DNA of 12,870 nt from Flavobacterium sp. (GCA_030153045.1 JASLID010000093.1:1-12870); one strand, 5' to 3'. Shown: positions 1-6,380, counted from the stretch's first letter. The notes: generated by a model from the letters alone, not told the origin. Translations and numbers: made by a program.

Positions 1-178
1 CAAAAAAAGCAGCACAACGCTCATCGGCAATGCTATAACATGTAAAAACAGGATTATTGGTAAAACCAATAGTAAGTGGTGCGTTTCGTGAACCAGGTGA
101 AATTACAATGTGTTGGAGTCCTTTAGCTTGACAAATTTCGAGTATGCTTTGGGCTAAAGGTATTTTTGGGTATGTCAT
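1..178 (-). CDS. menD: MenD, 5' part (partial at window edge)
   Basis: This is the first 59 codons of 2-succinyl-5-enolpyruvyl-6-hydroxy-3-cyclohexene-1-carboxylate synthase, a cytoplasmic thiamine-diphosphate enzyme of menaquinone synthesis that joins isochorismate and 2-oxoglutarate. The ATG is at 178-176. The translation starts MTYPKIPLAQSILEIC and contains ISPGSRNAPLTIGF, the characteristic N-terminal MenD segment, followed by IADERCAAFF, which matches the DER block of the family. The rest, including the ThDP-binding region, lies beyond the left edge. It follows the minus-strand membrane-protein gene after 37 bp and may be cotranscribed with it. Menaquinone is the usual respiratory quinone of Bacteroidota, so this fits a housekeeping role. 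Confidence 0.85.
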   Translation of the reverse strand, partial: MTYPKIPLAQSILEICQAKGLQHIVISPGSRNAPLTIGFTNNPVFTCYSIADERCAAFF

Positions 179-215
179 TTTAAAAATTTCGATGCGTAAA
201 TTTACAAATAGGAAA

Positions 216-896
216 CTAATTAATGGATTTTTCTTCCTCTTTTAAAATCAAAAATTTATAAAATGTGAAATGTGAAATCGCATACGCTAAAATTACCATC
301 TGATAAATTGCTTCGTTTTTGATATAAAATTTATTAATAAAAAAAGCACCTATTTGTATCACAAATAGAATAGCACTAATGAGCAACCAATAGCTTTTTT
401 GATCCGAATTGTTTACGTAATTAATAATTGCAACACCTCCTATAAAGGATGTCAAAAAAGCATTTATTATCCATACATAATAAACTTCTCCCAATGAATC
501 AACCACAATTTCGATGATATATAAATAGAAGATAAAAAAAGGAATAAGGGCAATACCTACCGCAAGTCTATTTTTTTTAGTCACTAAATCAAGAACCAAT
601 AAAACCAAGGAAAATTTAAAAAGAACCGAATAGAAAGTACCATAAATAAAGGCAGACGGAGTACTAATATAAAAGCTAACAGATGCTAGTTGATACAACA
701 ATAATGCAATAAAATAAAGTAACTGCCTTTTCTTTGAAGAAAAAAAGTACAAGAAAAATAAAATAGGTATTCTTATAAACCAGAAAACCTTTTCAAATTC
801 CTCAATACCAATAAAAGACGAAATACTGTATAAAAAAAGATTTACAAAGTATAGAATTATTAGTATTTTAGTCAGGTTAAGTAATTTCATAACCAT
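216..896 (-). CDS. Polytopic membrane protein, divergent YhhN-like
   Basis: A 226-residue, very hydrophobic protein with about seven or eight predicted membrane segments and a short charged tail (KEEEKSIN). No catalytic motif is recognised. Length, topology and the C-terminal end resemble the YhhN/TMEM86 family. FVIQIGAFFINKFY aligns by eye with FVTSDSLLAIDKFY of the YhhN protein encoded at 4000-4659, and both proteins end with a membrane helix followed by FxILKxxEK. The family's acidic motifs (GD near residue 64, SD near 178 in the other protein) are absent, so lysoplasmalogenase activity is doubtful. Start: ATG at 896; a second ATG two codons later is equally plausible. It is divergent from the GNAT gene across 51 bp and upstream of menD. 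The family assignment is inference. Confidence 0.7.
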   Translation of the reverse strand: MVMKLLNLTKILIILYFVNLFLYSISSFIGIEEFEKVFWFIRIPILFFLYFFSSKKRQLLYFIALLLYQLASVSFYISTPSAFIYGTFYSVLFKFSLVLLVLDLVTKKNRLAVGIALIPFFIFYLYIIEIVVDSLGEVYYVWIINAFLTSFIGGVAIINYVNNSDQKSYWLLISAILFVIQIGAFFINKFYIKNEAIYQMVILAYAISHFTFYKFLILKEEEKSIN

Positions 897-947
897 AAAT
901 TTACATCTTAAAATTTAAATAAAATAAATTTAAATCAATAAAAACCT

Positions 948-1445
948 ATGTCAATAACAATTCGGCACGCCACCATAGAAGATATGTCTTCAGTTCTTGA
1001 AATTGTCAATTATGAAATCCTGAATACCACTGCCATATGGGATTATGACATTAGAACTCTGGAACAACAAATTATCATTTTAAAAGAGAAACAAGATAAA
1101 AGCTTCCCTTTCCTTATTGCTGAAAAAGAGAATAAAGTAGTAGGTTTTGGCACTTACGGCACATTCCGGTTTAAAATTGGATATCGATTTACGATAGAAC
1201 ATTCTGTTTATGTTCATAAAGATTTTCACGGAAATGGGATTGGTTCATTGCTCTTGAAGGAATTAATCGAATTGGCTAAAATTCAAAAACTGCACACGAT
1301 GATTGGCGTTATCGATTCTGAAAATATGGGAAGTATCGTTTTTCATGAAAAATTAGGTTTTAAAAAAGTGGGACATATTAAACAAACCGGTTACAAATTT
1401 GAAAGATGGTTAGATTCGGTTTTTGTGCAACTTCTTTTAGAATAA
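948..1445 (+). CDS. GNAT N-acetyltransferase, phosphinothricin-acetyltransferase-like
   Basis: A 165-residue cytoplasmic GNAT-fold enzyme expected to transfer acetyl from acetyl-CoA to an amino group. The pyrophosphate-binding loop is HGNGIG at residues 94-99, preceded by the beta strand EHSVYVH. The segments TTAIWDYD (27-34), FGTYGTFR (67-74), GYRFTIEHS (78-86), ENMGSIVFHEKLGFKKVGH (125-143) and the C-terminal GYKFERWLDSVFVQLLL are typical of the PAT/MddA/YwnH subgroup, which acts on phosphinothricin, methionine sulfoximine or related small amines. The true substrate cannot be read from sequence. The start ATG has an A-rich leader and no Shine-Dalgarno, as is usual in Bacteroidota. It is 48 bp upstream of prmA, which has its own promoter-like element, so the gene is probably monocistronic. 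Confidence 0.88.
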   Translation: MSITIRHATIEDMSSVLEIVNYEILNTTAIWDYDIRTLEQQIIILKEKQDKSFPFLIAEKENKVVGFGTYGTFRFKIGYRFTIEHSVYVHKDFHGNGIGSLLLKELIELAKIQKLHTMIGVIDSENMGSIVFHEKLGFKKVGHIKQTGYKFERWLDSVFVQLLLE

Positions 1446-1469
1446 AAACAAAATTTCAAAAGCGATTCT

Positions 1470-1477
1470 TACCTTTG
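1470..1477 (+). promoter_or_regulatory. Putative -7 element upstream of prmA
   Basis: TACCTTTG is a perfect match to the Bacteroidota -7 consensus TAnnTTTG and lies 16 bp before the prmA ATG, which would give a very short leader. No exact TTG -33 element stands at the expected 19-21 bp spacing, so this rests on the -7 box and its position in the only intergenic gap before prmA. Confidence 0.5.
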
Positions 1478-1493
1478 CAGAAATATAAAAAAC

Positions 1494-2327
1494 ATGTCAA
1501 ACATCTATTTAGGATATCATTTTTCGGTCGAACCAAAAGAACTAGGTTCGGAAATATTAATTGCTGAATTAGGCGAAAAACCTTTTGAAAGTTTTATTGA
1601 AACTGAAAATGGATTCTCGGCTTTTATTCAAAAAGAAGAATGGACTGAAAATATCTTAGAAGACATTTATATTTTAGAAAATCCAGATTTTAAAATCTCG
1701 TATACGATTGAAGAAATAGATCAGGTAAACTGGAACGAAGAATGGGAAAAAAACTTCGATCCTATTGATGTGGATGGAACTTGTCATGTTCGCGCTCCTT
1801 TTCACCCAAAAACAGATGCCAAATACGACATCGTAATTGAACCGAAAATGAGTTTTGGAACTGGTCATCACGAAACCACACACATGATGATTCAGCATTT
1901 GTTGGAAAATGACGTAACCGGAATGAAAACTTTAGACATGGGTTGCGGAACGGCGATTTTAGCGATTCTTGCCGAAATGAAAGGCGCTCAACCTATTGAT
2001 GCAATTGATATTGACAATTGGTGCTACTTAAATTCGATTGAAAATGCAGAACGCAACAATTGCAAACACATTACCGTTTACGAAGGCGACGCTGCATTAT
2101 TGAAAGACAAAAAATACGATTTAATCATTGCCAATATTAACAGAAACATCTTATTAAATGATATGCAAGCTTATGTGGATTGTTTAAATGATAAAGGAAC
2201 TATTCTATTTAGCGGTTTTTATGAGGAAGACATTCCATTTATAGATGCTTCTTGTACCGAAAAAGGGCTGACTTTTGTTAAAAAATTACAGCGAAACAAC
2301 TGGGTATCATTAAAATATGTAAATTAG
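1494..2327 (+). CDS. prmA: Ribosomal protein L11 methyltransferase
   Basis: PrmA trimethylates ribosomal protein L11 with S-adenosylmethionine in the cytoplasm. The 277-residue length is normal. Visible landmarks are WNEEWEKNFDP (80-90), the family signature FGTGHHETTH (121-130), the SAM-binding motif I DMGCGTAILAI (148-158; the usual second Gly of GCGSG is replaced, giving GCGTA), an acidic loop DIDNW after beta 2 (172-176), and NINRNILL (214-221) in place of the NPPY-type motif IV. The C-terminal SGFYEEDI and NNWVSLKYV also fit PrmA. The start ATG lies just downstream of a good -7 promoter box. clpS follows after 35 bp, so the two are probably cotranscribed. Confidence 0.95.
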   Translation: MSNIYLGYHFSVEPKELGSEILIAELGEKPFESFIETENGFSAFIQKEEWTENILEDIYILENPDFKISYTIEEIDQVNWNEEWEKNFDPIDVDGTCHVRAPFHPKTDAKYDIVIEPKMSFGTGHHETTHMMIQHLLENDVTGMKTLDMGCGTAILAILAEMKGAQPIDAIDIDNWCYLNSIENAERNNCKHITVYEGDAALLKDKKYDLIIANINRNILLNDMQAYVDCLNDKGTILFSGFYEEDIPFIDASCTEKGLTFVKKLQRNNWVSLKYVN

Positions 2328-2346
2328 TAATAGCTTTAAGCTATTA
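2328..2346. repeat. Inverted repeat between prmA and clpS
   Basis: TAATAGCTTTAAGCTATTA has 9-base perfect arms around a single central T, starting immediately after the prmA stop codon. It could form a short AT-rich hairpin (six pairs around a seven-base loop) in the prmA-clpS transcript. It has no U-tract, so full termination is unlikely. It may be an mRNA-stabilising or processing element, or chance in AT-rich DNA. Confidence 0.4.
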
Positions 2347-2362
2347 GCAAAATTCAAAAAAG

Positions 2363-2638
2363 ATGGCAACTATAGAAAAAACACAAGTTGAAACTTCAGT
2401 TCTTGAAGCAATTGGAATTAACAACGAAATTGTTTTATACAATGACGATGTAAATACCTTCGACCATGTAATTGACACCTTGATTAGAGTTTGCAATCAT
2501 GATGAATTGCAAGCTGAACAATGTGCTCTTTTGGTTCATTATAAAGGGCAATGTACTGTAAAAACAGGTTCTTTTGATGAATTAAAACCACAATGCACCT
2601 CTTTATTAGAAGCGGGTTTAAGCGCTGAAATAATTTAG
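2363..2638 (+). CDS. clpS: ATP-dependent Clp protease adaptor ClpS
   Basis: A 91-residue adaptor that binds N-degron substrates and delivers them to ClpA/ClpC-ClpP for degradation. The substrate-pocket signature LYNDDVNTFDHVIDTL (25-40) contains the NDD triad (27-29). LLVHYKGQCTV (56-66) supplies the conserved pocket histidine (H59), and the C-terminal GLSAEII matches the GLxAxIE ending. The first 20 residues form the usual flexible N-terminal tail. Length is slightly below the E. coli protein but typical for Bacteroidota. It lies 35 bp downstream of prmA with an inverted repeat between, and is likely in the same transcript. Confidence 0.93.
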   Translation: MATIEKTQVETSVLEAIGINNEIVLYNDDVNTFDHVIDTLIRVCNHDELQAEQCALLVHYKGQCTVKTGSFDELKPQCTSLLEAGLSAEII

Positions 2639-2672
2639 TTCATCAGAAAATCGAAATTTTAGACATTTTAAA

Positions 2673-2680
2673 TATATTTG
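2673..2680 (+). promoter_or_regulatory. Putative -7 element upstream of the AGMO-like gene
   Basis: TATATTTG matches TAnnTTTG exactly and is 46 bp before the ATG at 2727. A convincing TTG -33 is not present. Transcription would start just before or within the perfect palindrome at 2692-2708. Confidence 0.45.
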
Positions 2681-2691
2681 TTTAAAATAAT

Positions 2692-2708
2692 ATGATTATT
2701 CTAATCAT
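2692..2708. repeat. Perfect palindrome in the leader of the AGMO-like gene
   Basis: ATGATTA-TTC-TAATCAT: two 7-base arms, exact inverted complements around a 3-base centre. It begins 12 bp after the putative -7 box and ends 18 bp before the start codon. The position suits either a repressor operator at the transcription start or a small 5'-UTR hairpin. No regulator is adjacent, so the role is unproven. Confidence 0.45.
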
Positions 2709-2726
2709 CTAAAAATTTAAACTACA

Positions 2727-3998
2727 ATGGAAGTTTACGGAAAAATACTCATCATAGCCATGCCTATGTTTTTGCTTTTAATCATTATTGAAAAAGTATA
2801 TGGCTACTACAAAGGTGTCGATTATGCACCTGTGATGGATAGTGTTTCAAGCATCAGTTCTGGTGTAACAAACGCTGTAAAAGATGTATTAGGATTAAGC
2901 ATTTCCATTTTAACATACGAATGGTTATTAACTAAAATTTCGATTTTCACTATTGAAGAATCGGTTTTAGCTTATGTTATTGCATTTGTAGTGATTGACT
3001 TTCAAGGCTACTGGACCCACAGATGGTCCCATCAAATTAATTTCTTTTGGAACAAACACGCCATTCACCACAGTAGTGAAGAGTTCAACTTGTCTTGTGC
3101 CTTACGTCAATCGGTGTCAAGCTTTGTTAATTTATTTACCTTTTTGTTAATCCCTGCGGCTCTTTTAGGAGTTCCGGGAAAAGTAATTGCCATCACATTA
3201 CCTATTCAGTTCTTTTTACAATTTTGGTATCATACAAGATACATTGGCAAAATGGGCTTTTTAGAAAAAATATTGGTTACCCCTTCTCATCACAGAGTAC
3301 ATCATGCTATTAATCCTGAATACATGGATAGAAATCATTCTCAAATTTTTATTCTTTGGGACAAATGGTTTGGTACTTTTCAAGAAGAATTACCCGAAGT
3401 TCCTGCCGTTTTTGGTATTACGCGTCCAGCGGAAACCTGGAATCCAATAAAAATAAACTTTCAGCACTTAGGGGTTTTAATTCGTGATGCCTGGCATGCC
3501 GAAAACTGGAAAGACAAATTCAGAATATGGTTCATGCCCACCGGTTGGCGTCCTGAAGGGTTTGATGAAAAGTACCCGTTGCATAAAATTGATAATGTTT
3601 TTAATTTCAACAAATACGGAACCGAAAATTCTAAGACATTAATAGGTTGGTCTTTGGCTCAAATGCTAATTACACTTTTAATTATTACTTATTTGTTCGA
3701 CAATATTGCCACAATAGGATTGCCTAACATCTTCGTTTACGGCGCTTTTATTTTTGTCACGGTTTACAGTTATAGTGAGTTAATGGATAAAAATAAGTTT
3801 TCATTTGTTTGGGAAACCATTCGTTTTGCATTTGCAGTAGCTATTGTGTTATTTTATGACGGTTGGTTTGGGATTGATTCAGTTATTCCTTTTGGTACTT
3901 ATATTATCATGGGCTATATGGTATTTTCATTAGCCATGAGTATTTACTTTGTAACCATGGAATTTAAAACTGAAAATCAACCCATCTTAAACTCGTAA
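2727..3998 (+). CDS. Sterol desaturase/fatty acid hydroxylase family, alkylglycerol monooxygenase-like
   Basis: A 423-residue integral membrane di-iron enzyme. The histidine boxes are HRWSH (98-102), HAIHH (111-115) and HHRVHH (188-193), with further candidate ligands H169 and H204. Within the superfamily the wording is that of alkylglycerol monooxygenase (AGMO/TMEM195): HHSSEEFNLSCALRQS, the QFWYHT segment, TPSHHRVHH, WDKWFGTF and PTGWRP. The full length and a C-terminal set of about four membrane helices after residue 305 also match AGMO rather than the shorter (~300 aa) bacterial desaturases. AGMO cleaves the O-alkyl bond of glyceryl ethers using O2 and tetrahydrobiopterin. The bacterial substrate is not established here. 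It has its own -7 box and lies one base upstream of a lysoplasmalogenase-like gene, so the two are translationally linked. Family membership is clear; AGMO-type chemistry is inferred from recalled motif similarity. Confidence 0.88.
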   Translation: MEVYGKILIIAMPMFLLLIIIEKVYGYYKGVDYAPVMDSVSSISSGVTNAVKDVLGLSISILTYEWLLTKISIFTIEESVLAYVIAFVVIDFQGYWTHRWSHQINFFWNKHAIHHSSEEFNLSCALRQSVSSFVNLFTFLLIPAALLGVPGKVIAITLPIQFFLQFWYHTRYIGKMGFLEKILVTPSHHRVHHAINPEYMDRNHSQIFILWDKWFGTFQEELPEVPAVFGITRPAETWNPIKINFQHLGVLIRDAWHAENWKDKFRIWFMPTGWRPEGFDEKYPLHKIDNVFNFNKYGTENSKTLIGWSLAQMLITLLIITYLFDNIATIGLPNIFVYGAFIFVTVYSYSELMDKNKFSFVWETIRFAFAVAIVLFYDGWFGIDSVIPFGTYIIMGYMVFSLAMSIYFVTMEFKTENQPILNS

Positions 3999-3999
3999 A

Positions 4000-4659
4000 A
4001 TGAAGAAATTTCTAACGTATTTTGTAGCCATTAGTGTTGTCTATTTATTCTTGATTGTAATTGGTAAAGATGATTTTGCTTGGTACCTCAAGCCTATATT
4101 ATTACCCTGCTTACTTTTAGCTACAAATGAATCTAGTGATTTTCCAACAAAAAAAGGATTGCTTTTTGCTTTACTATTTTCATGGATTGGAGATATCGTT
4201 TTGATGTTTGCTGATAAAGGCGAATTGTTTTTTATTTTCGGACTGGTTTCTTTCCTAATTGCACACGTCTTATTCATTGTGCTTTTCATAAAACAACCCA
4301 GTGTTAAAAACCCTAACAAAATTGTATTGAGCTTAGCCACATTACTAGTTACTTTGTATTTGTTCTCCATGCTTTTTGTGTTATTCCCTTCGCTTGGCGA
4401 TTTAAAAATTCCAGTTTCTGTTTATGCTTTTACCATTTCGTTAATGCTAATTATGGCGGTAAGAGGAGGACTTTCATGGCGAAAACCAATGAATTTACTT
4501 ATCCTGAATGGAGCTGTGGCTTTTGTAACTTCTGATAGTCTTTTGGCCATCGATAAATTTTACACTCCACTGCCTAATGCTAACTTATTAATCATGTCCA
4601 CTTACCTTGTGGCTCAATATTTAATTGCTTTTGGTATTTTAAAGTTGAATGAGAAATAA
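4000..4659 (+). CDS. YhhN/TMEM86 family, lysoplasmalogenase-like membrane protein
   Basis: A 219-residue protein with about eight membrane helices. Family landmarks are YLKPILLP (29-36), the membrane-embedded acidic motif SWIGDIVLM (61-69), FIFGLVSFLIAHVLF (78-92, with H89), and the last-third motif FVTSDSLLAIDKF (175-187), followed by TYLVAQYLIAFG. In animals TMEM86B hydrolyses the vinyl-ether bond of lysoplasmalogens, releasing a fatty aldehyde. Bacterial members are assigned the same activity by family. The ATG follows the TAA of the AGMO-like gene by one base, making an operon of two putative ether-lipid-cleaving enzymes. The key acidic residues are intact, unlike in the related protein at 216-896. 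The role in this organism is inferred. Confidence 0.85.
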   Translation: MKKFLTYFVAISVVYLFLIVIGKDDFAWYLKPILLPCLLLATNESSDFPTKKGLLFALLFSWIGDIVLMFADKGELFFIFGLVSFLIAHVLFIVLFIKQPSVKNPNKIVLSLATLLVTLYLFSMLFVLFPSLGDLKIPVSVYAFTISLMLIMAVRGGLSWRKPMNLLILNGAVAFVTSDSLLAIDKFYTPLPNANLLIMSTYLVAQYLIAFGILKLNEK

Positions 4660-4670
4660 GAGGTTCTTAT
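4656..4670 (+). terminator. Weak hairpin at the end of the AGMO-YhhN unit
   Basis: ATAAGA-GGT-TCTTAT forms a six-pair stem overlapping the stop codon, followed by ATTTTAAAG. The stem is AT-rich and the T-run short, so it is at best a weak terminator. It lies just before the first cassette boundary at 4679. Confidence 0.3.
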
Positions 4671-4698
4671 ATTTTAAAGTTGTGTGCAATTAGCCAAA

Positions 4699-5112
4699 AT
4701 GATGAAAAGTTTTATCCTTAAAATATGGATTTGGATAACATTCTTAATTAGTAAAGAAGAATTACCAACAAAATCTAAAATCATTAACCCAAAAATGGAA
4801 TACGAAGGAGGGTCTGGAGCATTTATTTGGGATGATGAAGGATTATGGGAACTAAAAAATCATTATTTGGTAAATGCATTCAGATATGTGATTAATCATA
4901 GAATGAAACTAATTGTAGGTTCGGAAAATGATGTCGGATTTATGCGCTCTAACAATTTTGACAAACAAATTTTTGAAATGGCTAAAAGATTTTATCCCGA
5001 ATGGATTGGTTTCAATGAATCTAGATGTTCATATAATCAAGAATTAACGGATAGAATTATGAGAATTAAAAAAGTTGCTGATTGGAGGTTTCAAAAATTA
5101 TTGAATGAATAA
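4699..5112 (+). CDS. Cassette 1 hypothetical protein
   Basis: About 137 residues, not recognised. The first 18 residues (MMKSFILKIWIWITFLIS) are hydrophobic with one lysine and could be a membrane anchor or uncleaved signal. The rest is soluble and mixed-charge, rich in aromatic residues, with a Gly-rich turn (EGGSGAFIWDDEGLWEL) and a basic C-terminal helix (RIMRIKKVADWRFQKLL). I take ATG at 4699 or 4702. A GTG at 4684 is in frame but lies inside the cassette end GTTGTGTGC, so it is unlikely. The gene fills its cassette: the coding region starts 12-15 bases after the 5' core and stops 9 bases before the 3' core. No function is proposed. Confidence 0.65.
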   Translation: MMKSFILKIWIWITFLISKEELPTKSKIINPKMEYEGGSGAFIWDDEGLWELKNHYLVNAFRYVINHRMKLIVGSENDVGFMRSNNFDKQIFEMAKRFYPEWIGFNESRCSYNQELTDRIMRIKKVADWRFQKLLNE

Positions 5113-5121
5113 TAAAAAACT

Positions 5122-5260
5122 GCACACAACAGCGGTTTTGAGCAAGTGGGGTTAAGTGTGTATCTGGAAGAGTTGGTTTTCTTTAATCTTCCGTCTTACT
5201 TTGTAAACTTTTGGCTAAATTTGTCCCCACCTGCTCAAAGCCGGCGGGACGTTAGGCGAC
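5122..5260 (+). repeat. attC-like site 1 (between cassettes 1 and 2)
   Basis: A 139-bp imperfect palindrome. The left arm after the core GCACACAAC reads AGCGGTTTTGAGCAAGTGGGG (bases 5131-5151). The right arm CCCCACCTGCTCAAAGCCGG (5225-5244) is its reverse complement over about 19 positions with two differences. The right core GTTAGGC fits the integron R' consensus GTTRRRY, while the left core ACACAAC departs from RYYYAAC at one base. The bulged CGGGAC before the right core resembles the extrahelical region of attC. The central loop (5152-5224) contains a secondary hairpin GGAAGA/TCTTCC (5166-5171, 5187-5192). Confidence 0.75.
5216..5223 (+). promoter_or_regulatory. Putative -7 element inside attC-like site 1
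   Basis: TAAATTTG matches TAnnTTTG exactly, 62 bp before the cassette 2 start. An alternative, TTACTTTG at 5196-5203, has one mismatch but sits 20 bp after a TTG (5173-5175), the right -33 spacing. Either could drive cassette 2 from within the recombination site. AT-rich loop sequence makes chance matches easy. Confidence 0.3.
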
Positions 5261-5267
5261 ATAATCA

Positions 5268-5289
5268 GAAAAAAATGAGAAAAAAATGA
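5268..5289 (+). repeat. 11-bp tandem duplication over the cassette 2 start codon
   Basis: GAAAAAAATGA occurs twice back to back (5268-5278 and 5279-5289), duplicating the start codon out of frame. The first ATG opens a four-codon reading frame (MRKK) whose TGA overlaps the second ATG as ATGA. Confidence 0.8.
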
Positions 5290-5786
5290 GAAAATTTATT
5301 TACGCTATCTTAATACTTGTAAACTTTAGTAGTTATGGACAAAAAGTATTTGAATATGAATTTGACGAAAACATATCTTTGAATGTCCTTGAAGAAACAG
5401 AAGAAGGAGATTTGCCGAATGGAAAATACACAAAAGGAATATTCGAAAACGAAGTGTTCACTTGTTCAAGTAATAATAAAGCTAAAGATAAATTAGCAAC
5501 AATAGATGAAACGGGTTTATTGAAACTTTTTCAAGGTGTTAAAGACGGAAATTTAAAATCTACTAAAGGGACACTTATTAGCGAAGAAATAATAAGCCTC
5601 CAAAACACTAAAGTTTCGAAATTCAAAATTTCATTAACTTTAGAAGACAAAAATAAAATAATTGAAAGCTATGTATTTGCTTATAAAAATTTAATCTACA
5701 TATTTCAATTTATGAATAATGAAAAAGAATTTGACAAATTCAATGATTTCAGAAAGGATATTATAAACTCAATCAAATTCAAATAA
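5286..5786 (+). CDS. Cassette 2 hypothetical secreted protein
   Basis: 166 residues, not recognised. A clear Sec signal peptide covers residues 1-19 (MRKFIYAILILVNFSSYGQ), with cleavage probably near Gly-Gln as is common in Flavobacteria, so the product should be periplasmic or exported. The mature part is about 147 residues, lysine- and glutamate-rich, with alternating hydrophobic stretches (KFKISLTLEDK, YVFAYKNLIYIFQFM) suggesting beta structure. It ends with a lysine-rich amphipathic helix. One cysteine (C56) is visible in the mature protein. The start at 5286 is the second copy of an 11-bp duplication. The gene sits alone between two attC-like sites. No function is proposed. Confidence 0.75.
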   Translation: MRKFIYAILILVNFSSYGQKVFEYEFDENISLNVLEETEEGDLPNGKYTKGIFENEVFTCSSNNKAKDKLATIDETGLLKLFQGVKDGNLKSTKGTLISEEIISLQNTKVSKFKISLTLEDKNKIIESYVFAYKNLIYIFQFMNNEKEFDKFNDFRKDIINSIKFK

Positions 5787-5795
5787 CATTATTAC

Positions 5796-5931
5796 GTCGC
5801 CTAACAGCGGTTTGGCGCAATAGCTGGTTAACTCTTCCGGTGGAAACCTAACGGTTTCCCAAAATCTTTCCTCACGCAGAAAATTTTAGTAAATTGCCGC
5901 TACTTTCGCCAAGCGCCGGGACGTTAGCAGT
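5796..5931 (+). repeat. attC-like site 2 (between cassettes 2 and 3)
   Basis: A 136-bp imperfect palindrome. The left core GCCTAAC fits RYYYAAC exactly and is the complement of the 5' end of cassette 2 (14 of 15 bases when extended). The left arm AGCGGTTTGGCGCAATAGC (5806-5824) pairs with the right arm GCTACTTTCGCCAAGCGCC (5899-5917) with some mismatches. The right end CGGGACGTTAG (5917-5927) is identical to site 1. The R' core GTTAGCA departs from GTTRRRY. The central loop holds a 7-bp stem GGAAACC/GGTTTCC (5842-5848, 5853-5859). Confidence 0.78.
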
Positions 5932-5960
5932 AATTTTATACAACTTAAATATTTAAAAAG

Positions 5961-6380
5961 ATGAAAAAAACATTAACATTATTAGCTTTCCTCACTTTCT
6001 CAAATTTGATTAGTGCCCAAGAGGTTAAACTCAAAAAGGAAAAAGTTTTATTAGACGAAGTAGAAATATTAAAATATGAACGAGAAGATTTTGGAGTTTA
6101 TCAGATACATTTTTATGACTTAAAAAATAATGATGAAATTCTTTTTATTAAAAGAAATGATAATGAAACTAAAGGATACCTTGATGACGACTACACTCAA
6201 ATTAAGTTTATTGGTTTAAAAAAGGGATTAGAAGTTAAGCAAAAAAAAACTTGGTCTTCATACTTAGAATGGTTAATAAAAAACAAAGTGATTAATAGTG
6301 ATGGAACATTGAATGAAGAAAAAGTAGATGCTTTAATTGAAAATTATGATGAGAACATAACAAAGCGAACCATACGTTAA
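5961..6380 (+). CDS. Cassette 3 hypothetical secreted protein
   Basis: 139 residues, not recognised. A Sec signal peptide covers residues 1-19 (MKKTLTLLAFLTFSNLISA) with a predicted cut before or after Gln20, typical of Flavobacteria. The mature part of about 120 residues has no cysteine. It is strongly charged (KLKKEKVLLDEVEILKYERED) and its second half looks helical, with YLEWLIKNKVINSDGTLNEEKVDALIENYDENI resembling a helix-loop-helix. It is the only gene of the third cassette, starts 30 bases after the 5' core and stops 3 bases before the 3' core. No function is proposed. Confidence 0.75.
   Translation: MKKTLTLLAFLTFSNLISAQEVKLKKEKVLLDEVEILKYEREDFGVYQIHFYDLKNNDEILFIKRNDNETKGYLDDDYTQIKFIGLKKGLEVKQKKTWSSYLEWLIKNKVINSDGTLNEEKVDALIENYDENITKRTIR

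Noticed and set aside
4684..4698. GTG start giving cassette 1 five extra residues (MQLAK)
   Set aside because: The GTG lies within the cassette end GTTGTGTGC. ATG codons at 4699 and 4702 directly precede the hydrophobic N-terminus and are more likely.
5122..5931. The palindromes between cassette genes as simple intrinsic terminators
   Set aside because: They are 136-139 bp with mismatched arms, conserved outer motifs, variable loops and no T-runs, and their cores match the opposite cassette ends. This fits recombination sites better, though they may also affect transcription.
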